DNA from: Amphritea japonica ATCC BAA-1530
Lineage (GTDB): Bacteria; Pseudomonadota; Gammaproteobacteria; Pseudomonadales; Balneatricaceae
DNA length: 64,000 bases
Direction of reading: 5' to 3'
Assembly (NCBI RefSeq): GCF_016592435.1
Contig: NZ_AP014545.1
Location: 2,612,693 to 2,676,692, forward strand
Part shown: piece after piece, positions 17,021 through 26,382 of the stretch
Layout: every line of letters starts with the position of its first letter
Numbering within the stretch: the first letter of the stretch is position 1
Program-made: the position numbers and the translations under genes
Notes under the pieces: generated by a model
Databases searched by the model: none
Told to the model about the DNA's origin: nothing
The model's input: only the letters and a program-made list of their open reading frames with translations

Positions 17021-17086
17021 AGAAGGTTCTTTCTAGCCACTAGCCACGAACAAGTCACGCTCTTTGTGACGTTCTAGCCACTGCCC
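17021..17086 (-). repeat. Hairpin-cassette repeat, copy 4
   Basis: Minus strand: directly after the response-regulator stop comes GGGCAGTGGCTAGAAC, hairpin GTCAC-AAAGAGC-GTGAC, TTGTTCGTGGCTAGTGGCTA and GAAAGAACCTTCTTAATAGG. It leads into leader repeat B. Confidence 0.75.
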
Positions 17087-18007
17087 TTACTCATGACTAG
17101 CAATCAGTCTCAGCGCTACCCCCGCCGCCGCGGTACGGTTCTCAACACCCAGTTTAGGGAAGATCTGTTCCAGGTGTTTGTTGATAGTCCGCGGGCTGAT
17201 TTCCAGAATCTCGGCGATCTCCCGATTGGTTTTACCGTTCGCTAGCCAGAAGAGTACTTCAGCTTCCCGCTCGGTTAGTTCCAGTTCCTGTTTTAATAGC
17301 TCAGCACCGGTTGGTTTTTTGCCATCGATTAACTGCATTAAGACTTCGCCGTTACTTTGGTAACCGATGAGCTTCAGTGTCAGTGGATATTCCAGATCTC
17401 GCACCGACATGCGGTCTTGTTCTGCTGGGCTGTGGGCCAGCCAGCTACGAATCTGGGGTAACAGGCATTCCGCCTGAATCTGTTCTGTCACCTCTGCGCG
17501 ATTGAATAAAGAGTATGCCCTGGGTGTTGCCCAGCGAATCTGGCCCTCACCAATGGTCAGCAGGTGCTGCCCGGTGCTATCCAACGCGCTGTGAACACTG
17601 CTGGTTTGGCGGGCATTACCCAGATGTACACGAATGCGGGCCAGTAGTTCATTGGGGCTGATCGGCTTCGTCAGGTAATCCACACCGCCAGAGTCCAGCC
17701 CCCGGACAATATCATCGGTATCGGTGAGGCCGGTCATAAAGACCACCGGAATCGCGGCCAGATCCGGATCGGCTTTAAGCTGTTTACAGGTTTCAAAACC
17801 ATCCAGCACCGGCATAACCGCGTCCATCAGAATGATATCGGGGCGGATTCGCTTACAGATCGTCAGTGCCTGACGGCCTTCAAGGGCGACAAGAACATCA
17901 AGACCCGCGCCTTCCAGCGCATCGTTAATCAGGCTTAGTGCGTTAGGCGAATCGTCCACCACCAGCACTACATCATTTCGCATCGGTTCCATCTCAGTCA
18001 TATTCAT
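17087..18007 (-). CDS. LuxR-type response regulator, partner of the permease-kinase
   Basis: 306 residues. The receiver domain occupies about residues 12-130: acidic pocket VVDDS, phospho-acceptor Asp in IILMDAVMPVLDG and the Lys of YLTKPIS. A linker of about 100 residues follows, and then a LuxR/NarL HTH (LTEREAEVLFWLANGKTNRE, IAEILEISPRTINKHLEQIF). It is separated from the upstream hybrid kinase by two tandem 14-base units, so the pair is co-transcribed. The organisation (transporter-like kinase plus LuxR regulator) resembles CrbS/CrbR, though the sensor domain differs. Confidence 0.93.
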   Translation of the reverse strand: MNMTEMEPMRNDVVLVVDDSPNALSLINDALEGAGLDVLVALEGRQALTICKRIRPDIILMDAVMPVLDGFETCKQLKADPDLAAIPVVFMTGLTDTDDIVRGLDSGGVDYLTKPISPNELLARIRVHLGNARQTSSVHSALDSTGQHLLTIGEGQIRWATPRAYSLFNRAEVTEQIQAECLLPQIRSWLAHSPAEQDRMSVRDLEYPLTLKLIGYQSNGEVLMQLIDGKKPTGAELLKQELELTEREAEVLFWLANGKTNREIAEILEISPRTINKHLEQIFPKLGVENRTAAAGVALRLIASHE

Positions 18008-18036
18008 TAGCCCTTGCTCATTAGCCCTTACTCATT
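18004..18036 (-). repeat. Tandem 14-base duplication between kinase and regulator
   Basis: Minus strand: TAATGAGTAAGGGC then TAATGAGCAAGGGC then TAATG. Each unit carries a stop, an ATG and an AAGGGC that can act as a ribosome binding site. The duplication spaces the kinase stop from the regulator start. Confidence 0.8.
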
Positions 18037-21000
18037 AGCTCTGAGTCTCCAGATAGATCACAAGCTTATCGAACAGGAAGTTTTCACTAAGTTCCCTCAG
18101 GTGGGCTAACGCCCCTGTGGATATAATCCCCAGCCCTTCAATCTCTTTCAGACACTGCACCACCCCTTTGCGATAACCCAGTTCGGCGCAGTTTTTCAGC
18201 TCAAGTATCAAAGGATGGTCTGGCTGGCTGATCGCCTTGCCAGCGTCAGCAGTATCCTCGGTAATACTGTCAGACAGGTGCCCAGCCGATGTTAGTTCTG
18301 CAGGTGTTATTGAACTTTGAGGATCGGACTCACCCCGGTAGATCCATTTCAATTCCAGATACTTACCCAGGGTTTCGAGCAGATGATGGTTAGCCACCGG
18401 TTTCACCAGGTAATCATCGTAACTCTCATGCCCTTCTTCCCCTGCGGACAGCTCCCGTGCATCGGCCGACAACATCACTATCTTCCCGGGGACTTTGCGC
18501 TGCCGCAGAATACTCGCCAACTGCAGACCGGACATCCCCGGCATAGAGATATCCAGCAGGAACAGATCCGGCTCTGTCTTCTGTAGTTGTGACAAACAGC
18601 TATCCGCATCCGGGGCTTCCATAATACTGAACCCAAGCGGCATCAGAATATCCGCCAGCAGGCCGCGCAATACCGGGTCATCATCCACCAGACAGAGCGT
18701 CCTTTTATAACCTTCGTAGCCGATGATGCGTCTTTCCTGCAATACTGGTGTTAACTCCTCATTACTCACCCAGGGCAGCATCATCGAGACTTTGAAACAA
18801 CTCCCCTGCCCAGGGTTACTCTCAACCTGCAGATCGCCCCCCATAATGTCGGTCAACAGATTAACAATGGTCAGCCCCAGCCCCGTGCCGGGCAGATGAG
18901 CCGTATCCCGGTTACGGATGCGTTCAAAGGGTGCAAATATTCGCTGCAATTGATACTCATCGATACCGGGGCCGGTATCCCGGATGGCAAACTCCGCCAC
19001 CTGATTACGGTAATGAATATCAAAATCCACCCGACCATTCGGGGTATATTTGATCGCATTGGAAAGCAGATTAATCAGAATCTGCCGCAAACGTTTTTCA
19101 TCGGTAACGATACGTTGTGGCAGTGGGTTGGCAATATGACAGTTGAATTCGATACCTTTCTGTAACGCCTGCATACGAAACATCTCGGCCAGTTGTTCAA
19201 TAAGCTCCGGCAGATTGACCTGATTACGATAGAGATCTAAGCGCCCCGCTTCGATCTTAGAGATATCCAGTAAGCCCTCGATCAGGTCGGTCAGATAGAG
19301 GCCACTACGGTGGATAATATCCAGACCCCGCTGTTGATCTTCCTGCAGTTCAGTACGCTCACGCAATAACTGTGCATAACCCAGTATCGATTGCAGCGGC
19401 GTACGCAACTCATGACTAATCCCCGACAGATAGCGACTCTTAGCCGCATTAGACCGCTCGGCTAACTCTTTAGCCTGCTGCAACTCAAGGTCGGTTTTCT
19501 CGTGGGCGTCGATCTCCCGGGTCAGTTTCATGGTTTGCCGGTTGGATTCCTGCTGAGCCACCACCCGACTTTCGTGAGCCAGCAAGAACAACCAGGTCAC
19601 GACACCCGAGGCAATAAACAGAGTGAAAAACAGCGTCCAGATCGTTTGTAAGACCAGCGCCGTTTCTTCCGGGGTTTGCGGTGCTAACTGCCGGAATATA
19701 ATCGCCAGCAACACAGCCAACACCAGATTTACCACCAGTAACAGGGTAACAAACTTACCCAAACGCGAACTGACCAGCTTTACCGTCCGCCGGGGTAGCA
19801 GCAGATGAAGCATCTCCATCACCTGCCGGGAAAGCCGCGCCTTAGGTTTGCAGTTATCCAGACAACGCACATCCAGCGAACAACAGAGGGAGCAGATCGG
19901 CAGATCATAGGCGGGACAAAAGCTCATATCCTCCCGCTCAAAATCATTCTCACAGATACCACAGGTAACGATGCTGACATTGCGGGTTTGCCCGACAACC
20001 GGCACCAGACGGATATACTGCTTCAAGTCTTCGTTGGTACGGGCAATATAGTAACGACCACCGGTCAGCCAGGCGATCAGCGGCACACAGACAAAACAGC
20101 TCGCCAGGCTGACAAAGTGGCAAAGATTGCGGGCTTCTTCGCCAAACAGGCCGAGATAACTCAGCATTCCCAGTGTCGTAGAGATCACCATCGACCCCAT
20201 ACCGACCGGGTTGATGTCATACAGATGACCCCGTTTAAACTCGATACCCGGTGGACTCAGCCCCAGCGGCTTATTGATTAGCAGGTCTGCCGACAAGGAC
20301 GCCAGCCAGCTGATCGCAATAATGGCAAAGATACCCAGAATCGCTTCCAGTGCCTGATAGATACCCAGCTCCATCAGGATCAGGGCGATAGTCACATTAA
20401 ACACCAGCCAGACCACCCGCCCCGGATGACTGTGGGTCAGTCGTGAAAAGAAGTTAGACCAGGCGATAGACCCGGCATAGGCGTTGGTGACATTGATCTT
20501 CATCTGGCAGACCACCACCATCAATGCTGCCAGCAGCAGTGCAATCTCGGGGGAGCCGGTCATCAGCTGAAACACCCGCTGATACATATAGGTGGGATCT
20601 GAAGCTTCCTGAACACTCATTCCCTGTGTGATCGCCAGATAGGCAAGAAAGGAACCCAGGAGCATTTTTATCATCCCGGTAAACACCCAGCCAGGACCGG
20701 CCATAATCAGCCAAAACCACCACTGACGCTTATTCTCTTCAGTTTTCTCCGGCATAAACCGCAGATAATCCACCTGTTCGCCTATCTGCGCAAACAGCGC
20801 AAAGAACACGGATACCGCGGCACCAAACATAATGATGTCAAACTCACCGCTGGCGGTAGCGGCCATCCCCGGGCTGAACTCAGTCCAGCCCTGCAAACTA
20901 TCAAATTCAAACCAGAGCACCACCACAATAGCTGCCAGTTGCAGCGCTACCCAGAGATTATGCGTTCCCACCTGAAACCGACTAATCGCCGTTATGCCGT

Positions 21001-21496
21001 GAGTAACGATGGGGATAACCGCCACCGCACAGAGCAGATAACCCACCGCTAACGGAATACCAAACAAGGCTTTCAGCGCCGAGGCCAGAATCGCCGCTTC
21101 AATAGCAAAGAAGATAAAGGTGAACGAAGCATAGATAAGGGAGGTCAGTGTAGAACCCAGATAACCAAACCCCGCACCCCGGGTTAACAGATCGATATCC
21201 AGCCCATGTTTGGCAGAGTAGTAAGCGATAGGAAACCCGGTGATAAACAGCACCAGACAGACCGCCAGCATCGCGATAACCGTATTGGTAAAGCCATAAC
21301 TGAGTGTTACCGCTGCAGCCAACCCCTCAAGCGCCAGAAATGATGCAGCCCCCAGCGCAGTTTTACCCACCCGGGAGATACTCATATGACGCCCTTTACG
21401 CGCAGTAAAACGAAGCGCGTAATCCTCCAGCGTCTGATCAGCAACCCACTTATTATAGTGGCGTCGCACCTTAAGGATTTTCTGGAAAGCGGGCAT
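18035..21496 (-). CDS. NCS1-type permease fused to hybrid sensor histidine kinase
   Basis: 1153 residues. Residues about 1-480 form a 12-helix NCS1 (nucleobase/allantoin permease-like) module (LDIDLLTRGAGFGYLGSTLT, VGTHNLWVALQL). Around 510-550 lies a Cys cluster: CGICENDF, FCPAYDLPICSLCC, CLDNC. Two more membrane segments follow at about 585-640, then a coiled region, the dimerisation His in SHELRTPLQSILGY (near 695), the N box NLLSNAIKYTP, G boxes DTGPGI and GTGLGL, and a receiver domain with Asp in FLLDISMPGMSG (near 982). The C-terminus is a short helical tail. The permease part may sense or co-transport a nitrogen compound. AAGGAG lies 3 bases before the ATG. Confidence 0.92.
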   Translation of the reverse strand: MPAFQKILKVRRHYNKWVADQTLEDYALRFTARKGRHMSISRVGKTALGAASFLALEGLAAAVTLSYGFTNTVIAMLAVCLVLFITGFPIAYYSAKHGLDIDLLTRGAGFGYLGSTLTSLIYASFTFIFFAIEAAILASALKALFGIPLAVGYLLCAVAVIPIVTHGITAISRFQVGTHNLWVALQLAAIVVVLWFEFDSLQGWTEFSPGMAATASGEFDIIMFGAAVSVFFALFAQIGEQVDYLRFMPEKTEENKRQWWFWLIMAGPGWVFTGMIKMLLGSFLAYLAITQGMSVQEASDPTYMYQRVFQLMTGSPEIALLLAALMVVVCQMKINVTNAYAGSIAWSNFFSRLTHSHPGRVVWLVFNVTIALILMELGIYQALEAILGIFAIIAISWLASLSADLLINKPLGLSPPGIEFKRGHLYDINPVGMGSMVISTTLGMLSYLGLFGEEARNLCHFVSLASCFVCVPLIAWLTGGRYYIARTNEDLKQYIRLVPVVGQTRNVSIVTCGICENDFEREDMSFCPAYDLPICSLCCSLDVRCLDNCKPKARLSRQVMEMLHLLLPRRTVKLVSSRLGKFVTLLLVVNLVLAVLLAIIFRQLAPQTPEETALVLQTIWTLFFTLFIASGVVTWLFLLAHESRVVAQQESNRQTMKLTREIDAHEKTDLELQQAKELAERSNAAKSRYLSGISHELRTPLQSILGYAQLLRERTELQEDQQRGLDIIHRSGLYLTDLIEGLLDISKIEAGRLDLYRNQVNLPELIEQLAEMFRMQALQKGIEFNCHIANPLPQRIVTDEKRLRQILINLLSNAIKYTPNGRVDFDIHYRNQVAEFAIRDTGPGIDEYQLQRIFAPFERIRNRDTAHLPGTGLGLTIVNLLTDIMGGDLQVESNPGQGSCFKVSMMLPWVSNEELTPVLQERRIIGYEGYKRTLCLVDDDPVLRGLLADILMPLGFSIMEAPDADSCLSQLQKTEPDLFLLDISMPGMSGLQLASILRQRKVPGKIVMLSADARELSAGEEGHESYDDYLVKPVANHHLLETLGKYLELKWIYRGESDPQSSITPAELTSAGHLSDSITEDTADAGKAISQPDHPLILELKNCAELGYRKGVVQCLKEIEGLGIISTGALAHLRELSENFLFDKLVIYLETQS

Positions 21497-21651
21497 AAAC
21501 TCCTTACATCTAATCGCACAAACTCAGTGCGCAAGCCCTCCTGCAGTGCGCGCCCACGCACCACAACAGAGCCTGTATAACTGTTTTTCCGTAAACCGGG
21601 CTTTAATAGGAAGTAGATTGCAGGATTGGTGCCAGACGGGGGGAAGGCAAA
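21497..21651. other. Region upstream of the permease-kinase
   Basis: Likely holds the promoter for the kinase-regulator operon. I see no clear inverted repeat or RNA structure in it. Confidence 0.3.
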
Positions 21652-21712
21652 GAAGTAGCTAGTTGCTAGTGGTTAGACGCGACTGCGTCGCTTGCTAGAA
21701 AAAGCAGAAAAA
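21652..21712 (+). repeat. Hairpin-cassette repeat, copy 5
   Basis: GCTAGTTGCTAGTGGTTAGAC, stem GCGAC-TGC-GTCGC, TTGCTAGAAAAAGC. The same stem as copies 2 and 3b, in the opposite orientation on the chromosome. Confidence 0.75.
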
Positions 21713-21719
21713 CTAACAT

Positions 21720-21889
21720 TGTAGGAGCGACGCCCCGTCGCGAAGGCCAACTTTCCCTAGAATTAGTCGTCAGATTCTCCTCTGTGTTCTCTGTGGTGAC
21801 TCTCTTTTTAGATATCATTTCTACCACGGAGGACACAGAGAGCACGGAGGAAAAACAAAGAGAATCGCCACGGGGGAGTGGCTCCTACA
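21720..21889. repeat. REP-type composite inverted repeat (BIME/MITE-like)
   Basis: The outer arms are TGTAGGAGCGACGCCCCGTC (21720 on) and, inverted, ending GTGGCTCCTACA at 21889; both contain REP-like hairpins ending CGCGA or TCGCCA. Inside them a second inverted repeat runs CCTCTGTGTTCTCTGTGGT (21778 on) and ACCACGGAGGACACAGAG (21823 on). Similar words occur widely in gammaproteobacterial intergenic DNA. It is non-coding and lies 3' of the DMT exporter gene. Confidence 0.8.
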
Positions 21890-21920
21890 GTAGACAATAA
21901 GCGCATCACAATACTGCAAA

Positions 21921-22841
21921 TTAAGCCCTTTCTCTTGCGATCAAAACCCCACCCGATATAACCGCCATGATGCCAATAACACCCAAAAGGCTGGGTAAAG
22001 CATCACCTAAGACAACCCCAATTATTAATGAGAAAATAATGACAGAGTACCCTGCTGCCCCCACTATTCCTGCTCTTGTTTGTCCATAGGCTTTAGTCAT
22101 ATAAATCTGAGCTAGCGACGCAGTTACCCCTATGGCTAGAAGATAAAGCCACTGCATTCCTTCAGGCATGATAAATTCACCCATCATGAAATTCAGAGTC
22201 TCGCTTCCATAATAAGGCGAGATCATCATAGAAATCATAGGAACCAAAATACCAATACCCATAAAACTAAGCACAATAATGCGCGTATTATAATATTTGT
22301 TTAACTCTCTGATACTGGTAAACGCTAATGCCGCGCACACTGCATTTAGCAGTCCGAATACATGACTTTCTTCAACGCTCAAGCCAGCGGGTTGCATTAC
22401 AAGCAGCATCCCTACAAAGCCGATAATGATAGCCAGCCAGCCTTTCTTCCCAATTCTTTCACGTAAGAACCACATTGCAAAAATAGCCGTAAAGATAGGT
22501 GACATTCGTGAGTAGGTAACCGCATCAGCTAACGATATATTTGCGACATTGTAGAAAAATGACAACATTGCGATCAATCCAACACCTGCCCTAAACAAAA
22601 GCAGCCAGGGCTTTCCTCCTTCTTGACGCACAGGGACTTTAAAAAAGGTCGCTGAGATTAAAAGCACGCCAATAATGTTTCTAAAAAAGACGATTTCAAC
22701 GGTTGGCATATCAGCCGCTAAAAACTTTGCAAACGCACTCATAAAGGCTAAGTAAAACGCCGATACAAGCATAAACCATACGCCTTGATTAATATTTTTA
22801 ACCACTGACACAACCACCTTTTTACTGACTATAACCAACAC
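21921..22841 (-). CDS. EamA/DMT-family transporter
   Basis: 306 residues with ten predicted membrane segments in two EamA halves (for example AFYLAFMSAFAKFLAADMP and AVTYSRMSPIFTAIFAMWFL). The annotated start is GTG; an in-frame GTG 10 codons later has AAGG at better spacing, so the N-terminus is uncertain. DMT proteins export or exchange small metabolites. It follows the LysR gene on the same strand, so it may serve the amidase/Rieske locus. Confidence 0.88.
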   Translation of the reverse strand: MLVIVSKKVVVSVVKNINQGVWFMLVSAFYLAFMSAFAKFLAADMPTVEIVFFRNIIGVLLISATFFKVPVRQEGGKPWLLLFRAGVGLIAMLSFFYNVANISLADAVTYSRMSPIFTAIFAMWFLRERIGKKGWLAIIIGFVGMLLVMQPAGLSVEESHVFGLLNAVCAALAFTSIRELNKYYNTRIIVLSFMGIGILVPMISMMISPYYGSETLNFMMGEFIMPEGMQWLYLLAIGVTASLAQIYMTKAYGQTRAGIVGAAGYSVIIFSLIIGVVLGDALPSLLGVIGIMAVISGGVLIARERA

Positions 22842-22884
22842 AAGCGCTGGCCTGAGCCACCCCTCCTCTACTTCAGGTTAAGCT

Positions 22885-23775
22885 CTATTGCTTTACCCAC
22901 TGTTCGGCTTCCTTGCTTATCCAGTCAATGAACGCGGCAGTTTTTCTGTCTGGTTCTTTATAGTCGGGCCAGGCGATATAGTAGGCATAATCCGGTAGTT
23001 CCAGATCGAACAGTCTGACCAGCGAGCCTTCCTGCAGCTCTCGCTGCAACAGCAGCGGACAGCCGAGCATAATGCCCTGCCCATTCAGGATGGCTTGTAA
23101 GCGAACATTGGTATCATCAAATATCAGCCCGCTTTCACAGCGCACCTGCTCAGCCCCGGCCAGGTCCAGCCACTCACGCCAGGGGGCGTAATCCGTGTCA
23201 TGGATAAAGGTGTGTCCCGCCAGGTCTTCGGGGTGAAGGATCCTGCCGGCCTCTTGCAGAAAAGCAGGACTGCAAACGGGGGTCAGCTCTCCGGGAATAA
23301 GCCTCTGTGCTTCTGCACCTGGCCACTCCCCTTTACCCCAGAGAATAGCCGCATCAATATTCTCTGCACTAAAATCAGGGGCGCTATTTCGGTGAATAAG
23401 ATCCACCTGTATCTCTGAGTTTTTAACCCAGAAATTTTTAAGCCGCGGCGCAAGCCACGAAACTGAAAAGAACGGCCGCAATGCAATATGCAGGTTGGCC
23501 TGCTGCTTCACTTCCATCACATTGCGCACAGCACTGGCAATCGCCTTAAATGGCTCATCCAGAGAGGTATAAAGACGGTAGCCCTCATCAGTAAGCAGCA
23601 TACTTCGGCTGGTACGACTGAACAGCCGTACTTCCAAATACTCTTCCAACGTTTTGATCTGATGACTTACCGCTGAAGGTGATACCAATAACTCCTCAGC
23701 AGCTTTGGTAAAGTTCAGATATTTGCCCGCCACCACAAAGGTTTTCAGGGCATTCATCAACGGTATATAAGCCAT
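22885..23775 (-). CDS. LysR-family regulator (GcvA-like), first paralogue
   Basis: 296 residues from the ATG with AAGGAG 7 bases upstream. The N-terminal winged HTH reads NALKTFVVAGKYLNFTKAAE then ELLVSPSAVSHQIKTLE. The rest is the LysR substrate-binding fold with the GcvA-type segment DDTNVRLQAILNGQGIMLG. It starts 11 bases after the amidase stop, placing it at the end of the catabolic operon. A close paralogue lies at 35174-36067. Confidence 0.93.
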   Translation of the reverse strand: MAYIPLMNALKTFVVAGKYLNFTKAAEELLVSPSAVSHQIKTLEEYLEVRLFSRTSRSMLLTDEGYRLYTSLDEPFKAIASAVRNVMEVKQQANLHIALRPFFSVSWLAPRLKNFWVKNSEIQVDLIHRNSAPDFSAENIDAAILWGKGEWPGAEAQRLIPGELTPVCSPAFLQEAGRILHPEDLAGHTFIHDTDYAPWREWLDLAGAEQVRCESGLIFDDTNVRLQAILNGQGIMLGCPLLLQRELQEGSLVRLFDLELPDYAYYIAWPDYKEPDRKTAAFIDWISKEAEQWVKQ

Positions 23776-23786
23776 CAAGCGACTCC

Positions 23787-25088
23787 TTAACTCATTGTTG
23801 TTTCAGCCCAGCGGGCCAATGTCAGTAGCTGATCATCTTCACGGGGGCGGCCTATAAACTGCAAACCCAGCGGTAAACCTTGTTCATCGGTCATCCCCGG
23901 CAGCGTCACTACAGGCAAGCCCAGAACCTGCCATGGCCGGCTCATATGCGGCTGACCGGTAGCGGTTTGACCCGAAGGAGCGACACCCGGCGCCGCCGGT
24001 GCCAGTATCGCATCGACATCCTGATGATCAGGATTAGACCAGAGCCAGTTACCTATCTTGGCGACCGTTTCTAACGAATCCATATAGGTCTCCCGCGCCA
24101 TGCCCCGTCCCAACTCAAATAGCTGCTGCAAGGCTTCTGATAGTTGCTCGGGATGTTCCGCTTCATGGGTCAGATTACGGGTCGCTTCCCAGGCCATTAT
24201 CTTATGATGATGCTCAACTAAACGACGAATCAGATCACAGCTATGCATCTCGATCATCTCAGCGCCCTGCTGCTGTAAACGATTACTGAATTGTTCCAGC
24301 GCCTCATCCATCGCCGGATCACTGTCACCCACCGAACTGCCTTTACAGACTAAAATCCGATAGGGACGATCAGGCTTCGCAGCTGGGGCAAGCGGTTGCT
24401 GCAATAAAACACTACGCAACAACTCGATGTCTTCCACCTGGCGGGCAAAGAGTCCTAAGGAATCCAGTGACTGGGCCAACGGCTGCACTCCGCGTAATGA
24501 ATATTCACCCCGGCTGCCAACATAACCCACCACACCACAATAAGCGGCCGGGCGAATAACCGATGCCGCCGTTTGTGAGCCGACAGCCACCGGGATCATA
24601 AAATCCGCTACAGCTGCTGCTGAACCACTCGACGACCCACCCGGGGTACGGCTCAGGTCTCTTGGATTACAGGTTTTACCCGGTTTGAAATAGGCAAATT
24701 CAGTGGTCACCGTTTTACCCGGCACGATGGCACCAGCCTTGGTTAACAAGTTAACGCAGCTGGCGTTATCCACCGGCTGTCTGCCCTGATAGATAGCTGA
24801 TCCCATCTCTGTTGGCATAGCCGCGGTATCAATAATATCTTTAATACCTATCGGTAAACCTTGCAACAGGCTGGATTTATAGAACGCCTCATGTTGCTGA
24901 TAGTGTTGCAGATACTGCTCACGGGATAACAGATAATGCCAGGCTCCAACCTCCGGCTCCCGGGCATCGATCCGGTCGTAGTAAGCATTAATCAGATCCA
25001 CAGGAGAAACGTCTCCCGCGGCGATCATATCGAGAGCGCGGCGTAAACTTAACGTATTAAAGTCGATATCCTGCGTCGGGCTATTCAT
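23787..25088 (-). CDS. Amidase-signature family hydrolase
   Basis: 433 residues. The catalytic triad is visible: Lys83 in LPIGIKDIIDT, the cis-Ser in TPGGSSSGSAAA (about 152-153) and the nucleophile Ser176 in GSQTAASVIRPA. The start overlaps the DUF1116 stop (ATGA). The signature family hydrolyses amides including allophanate, carbamoyl and aryl amides; at this length it lacks the extra C-terminal domain of full allophanate hydrolase. It probably cleaves an amide intermediate from the Rieske pathway. The substrate is unknown. Confidence 0.92.
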   Translation of the reverse strand: MNSPTQDIDFNTLSLRRALDMIAAGDVSPVDLINAYYDRIDAREPEVGAWHYLLSREQYLQHYQQHEAFYKSSLLQGLPIGIKDIIDTAAMPTEMGSAIYQGRQPVDNASCVNLLTKAGAIVPGKTVTTEFAYFKPGKTCNPRDLSRTPGGSSSGSAAAVADFMIPVAVGSQTAASVIRPAAYCGVVGYVGSRGEYSLRGVQPLAQSLDSLGLFARQVEDIELLRSVLLQQPLAPAAKPDRPYRILVCKGSSVGDSDPAMDEALEQFSNRLQQQGAEMIEMHSCDLIRRLVEHHHKIMAWEATRNLTHEAEHPEQLSEALQQLFELGRGMARETYMDSLETVAKIGNWLWSNPDHQDVDAILAPAAPGVAPSGQTATGQPHMSRPWQVLGLPVVTLPGMTDEQGLPLGLQFIGRPREDDQLLTLARWAETTMS

Positions 25089-26269
25089 AGCCCCGCCTCA
25101 TCCAACACATTACGGAAGAAGCTCACAGGAACATCCACTACACCCCCGCCGATACGACCGGATTCGCCGCGATCTTCAATCATTCCCAGCAACACCATCG
25201 GGCCACCCTGATTTTCTACTACCTGACGGGCAGACGTCATCGCCGGACGCGAACCAAAACCAGTCAGCGTTGCTGCCAGGGCTTTTTCTGGACGATTCAG
25301 TGCGTCCTCAGGCAGATAAGCCTTAAGGCCTTCATAAGAGGCAGTCGCCGTATTTAAAACCTGGCCCCCCAGGCCAATGAAATCGACTACCGCACTATCA
25401 CCTATAGCCCCAACAGCACGACGACCGGTATGGGCTTCATCAATAGCGCCCTTCACTTCAGGGGCGGCCATCGTAATCCAGAGCCCCGGTTTAGCCGCAA
25501 CCTGAACACCAAAGTCATAACCATTACCAGCTGCCTTGGTTATCAGAGAAGCACCTTCGACACCCTCTGCCGCCGACATCATCAGGCTGCTGGAAGCCAT
25601 CCAGATATTCAGGGCAAAGGCCATCGCGCCATTCAAAAAGGTTTCTATCTCTTCCGGAATATCACCACTAGTCGCCTTAAAGAGCTGATCTGCGATCAAC
25701 GCAGAGCCGGCAATGGTGCGTCCATGACAGTCATCACCATCACCCAACGCAGCCGCTATCACAGGTAACAGATCAATAGGTTGCTCTAAACGGTTAGCGA
25801 TCCAGTCACTCAGTTCACCATTCAGCCAGCGTAAGTGCGCCTGCAGTTCAGGGTCTAACTTTCCTAAACGGGTACAGTGCACCATGCCTTCATTCAAAAC
25901 CGAGTATTTTTTCGCCGCAGGGTTATTCGCATCCGCGATTACCATTAACTGCATCGACGGCGAGACTACACCCGCCAGTGGTACCACTATGTGATGATCC
26001 TGTGCCGGTTCAACTCGAATCAATCCCTGGTTAATCATCTGTCTGGCCTGATCATAACTATCAGCCCAGCCTTCCCATACGGCGCTTACACAAAGCGAAT
26101 TCATCACCGGTGCTGGAATCGTATCGACAGCGCTAAATGGAGGACCTGCATGTAGCAACAATTTAGCGTCACCAGCGATAACATCGCTAACCCGGCACAT
26201 TCCTGTCCATTGAGGATGACATTCAGAGACCCGATCAAACGCAGTCTGATCAGCAACAGATAACAACAT
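25085..26269 (-). CDS. DUF1116 (YlbE/AllG-like) protein
   Basis: 394 residues; I recognise the DUF1116 family by the overall sequence (FGSRPAMTSARQVVENQGGP, GIGGG-like RIGGGVVDVP, LGDGDDCHGRTIAGSALIAD). In E. coli the family member AllG acts with AllF and AllH in carbamoyl transfer from oxamate in allantoin breakdown. No FdrA/AllF-like or AllH-like partner is seen here, so the protein may act in another carbamoyl or acyl transfer. It is translationally coupled to the amidase. Confidence 0.82.
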   Translation of the reverse strand: MLLSVADQTAFDRVSECHPQWTGMCRVSDVIAGDAKLLLHAGPPFSAVDTIPAPVMNSLCVSAVWEGWADSYDQARQMINQGLIRVEPAQDHHIVVPLAGVVSPSMQLMVIADANNPAAKKYSVLNEGMVHCTRLGKLDPELQAHLRWLNGELSDWIANRLEQPIDLLPVIAAALGDGDDCHGRTIAGSALIADQLFKATSGDIPEEIETFLNGAMAFALNIWMASSSLMMSAAEGVEGASLITKAAGNGYDFGVQVAAKPGLWITMAAPEVKGAIDEAHTGRRAVGAIGDSAVVDFIGLGGQVLNTATASYEGLKAYLPEDALNRPEKALAATLTGFGSRPAMTSARQVVENQGGPMVLLGMIEDRGESGRIGGGVVDVPVSFFRNVLDEAGL

Positions 26270-26382
26270 AGAAATACTCTCCTGACGGGTTATGCCATCA
26301 CCAGGATGGCACCCGTTTTTATTATGATAAGAGACAGGACTTACGTAACACTTACTCGGCAGATGCCAGTTTGACCGAACAC

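Noticed and set aside
25085-26269. Complete oxamate carbamoyltransferase system
   Set aside because: Only the DUF1116 (AllG-like) subunit is present; AllF and AllH partners are not in the window.
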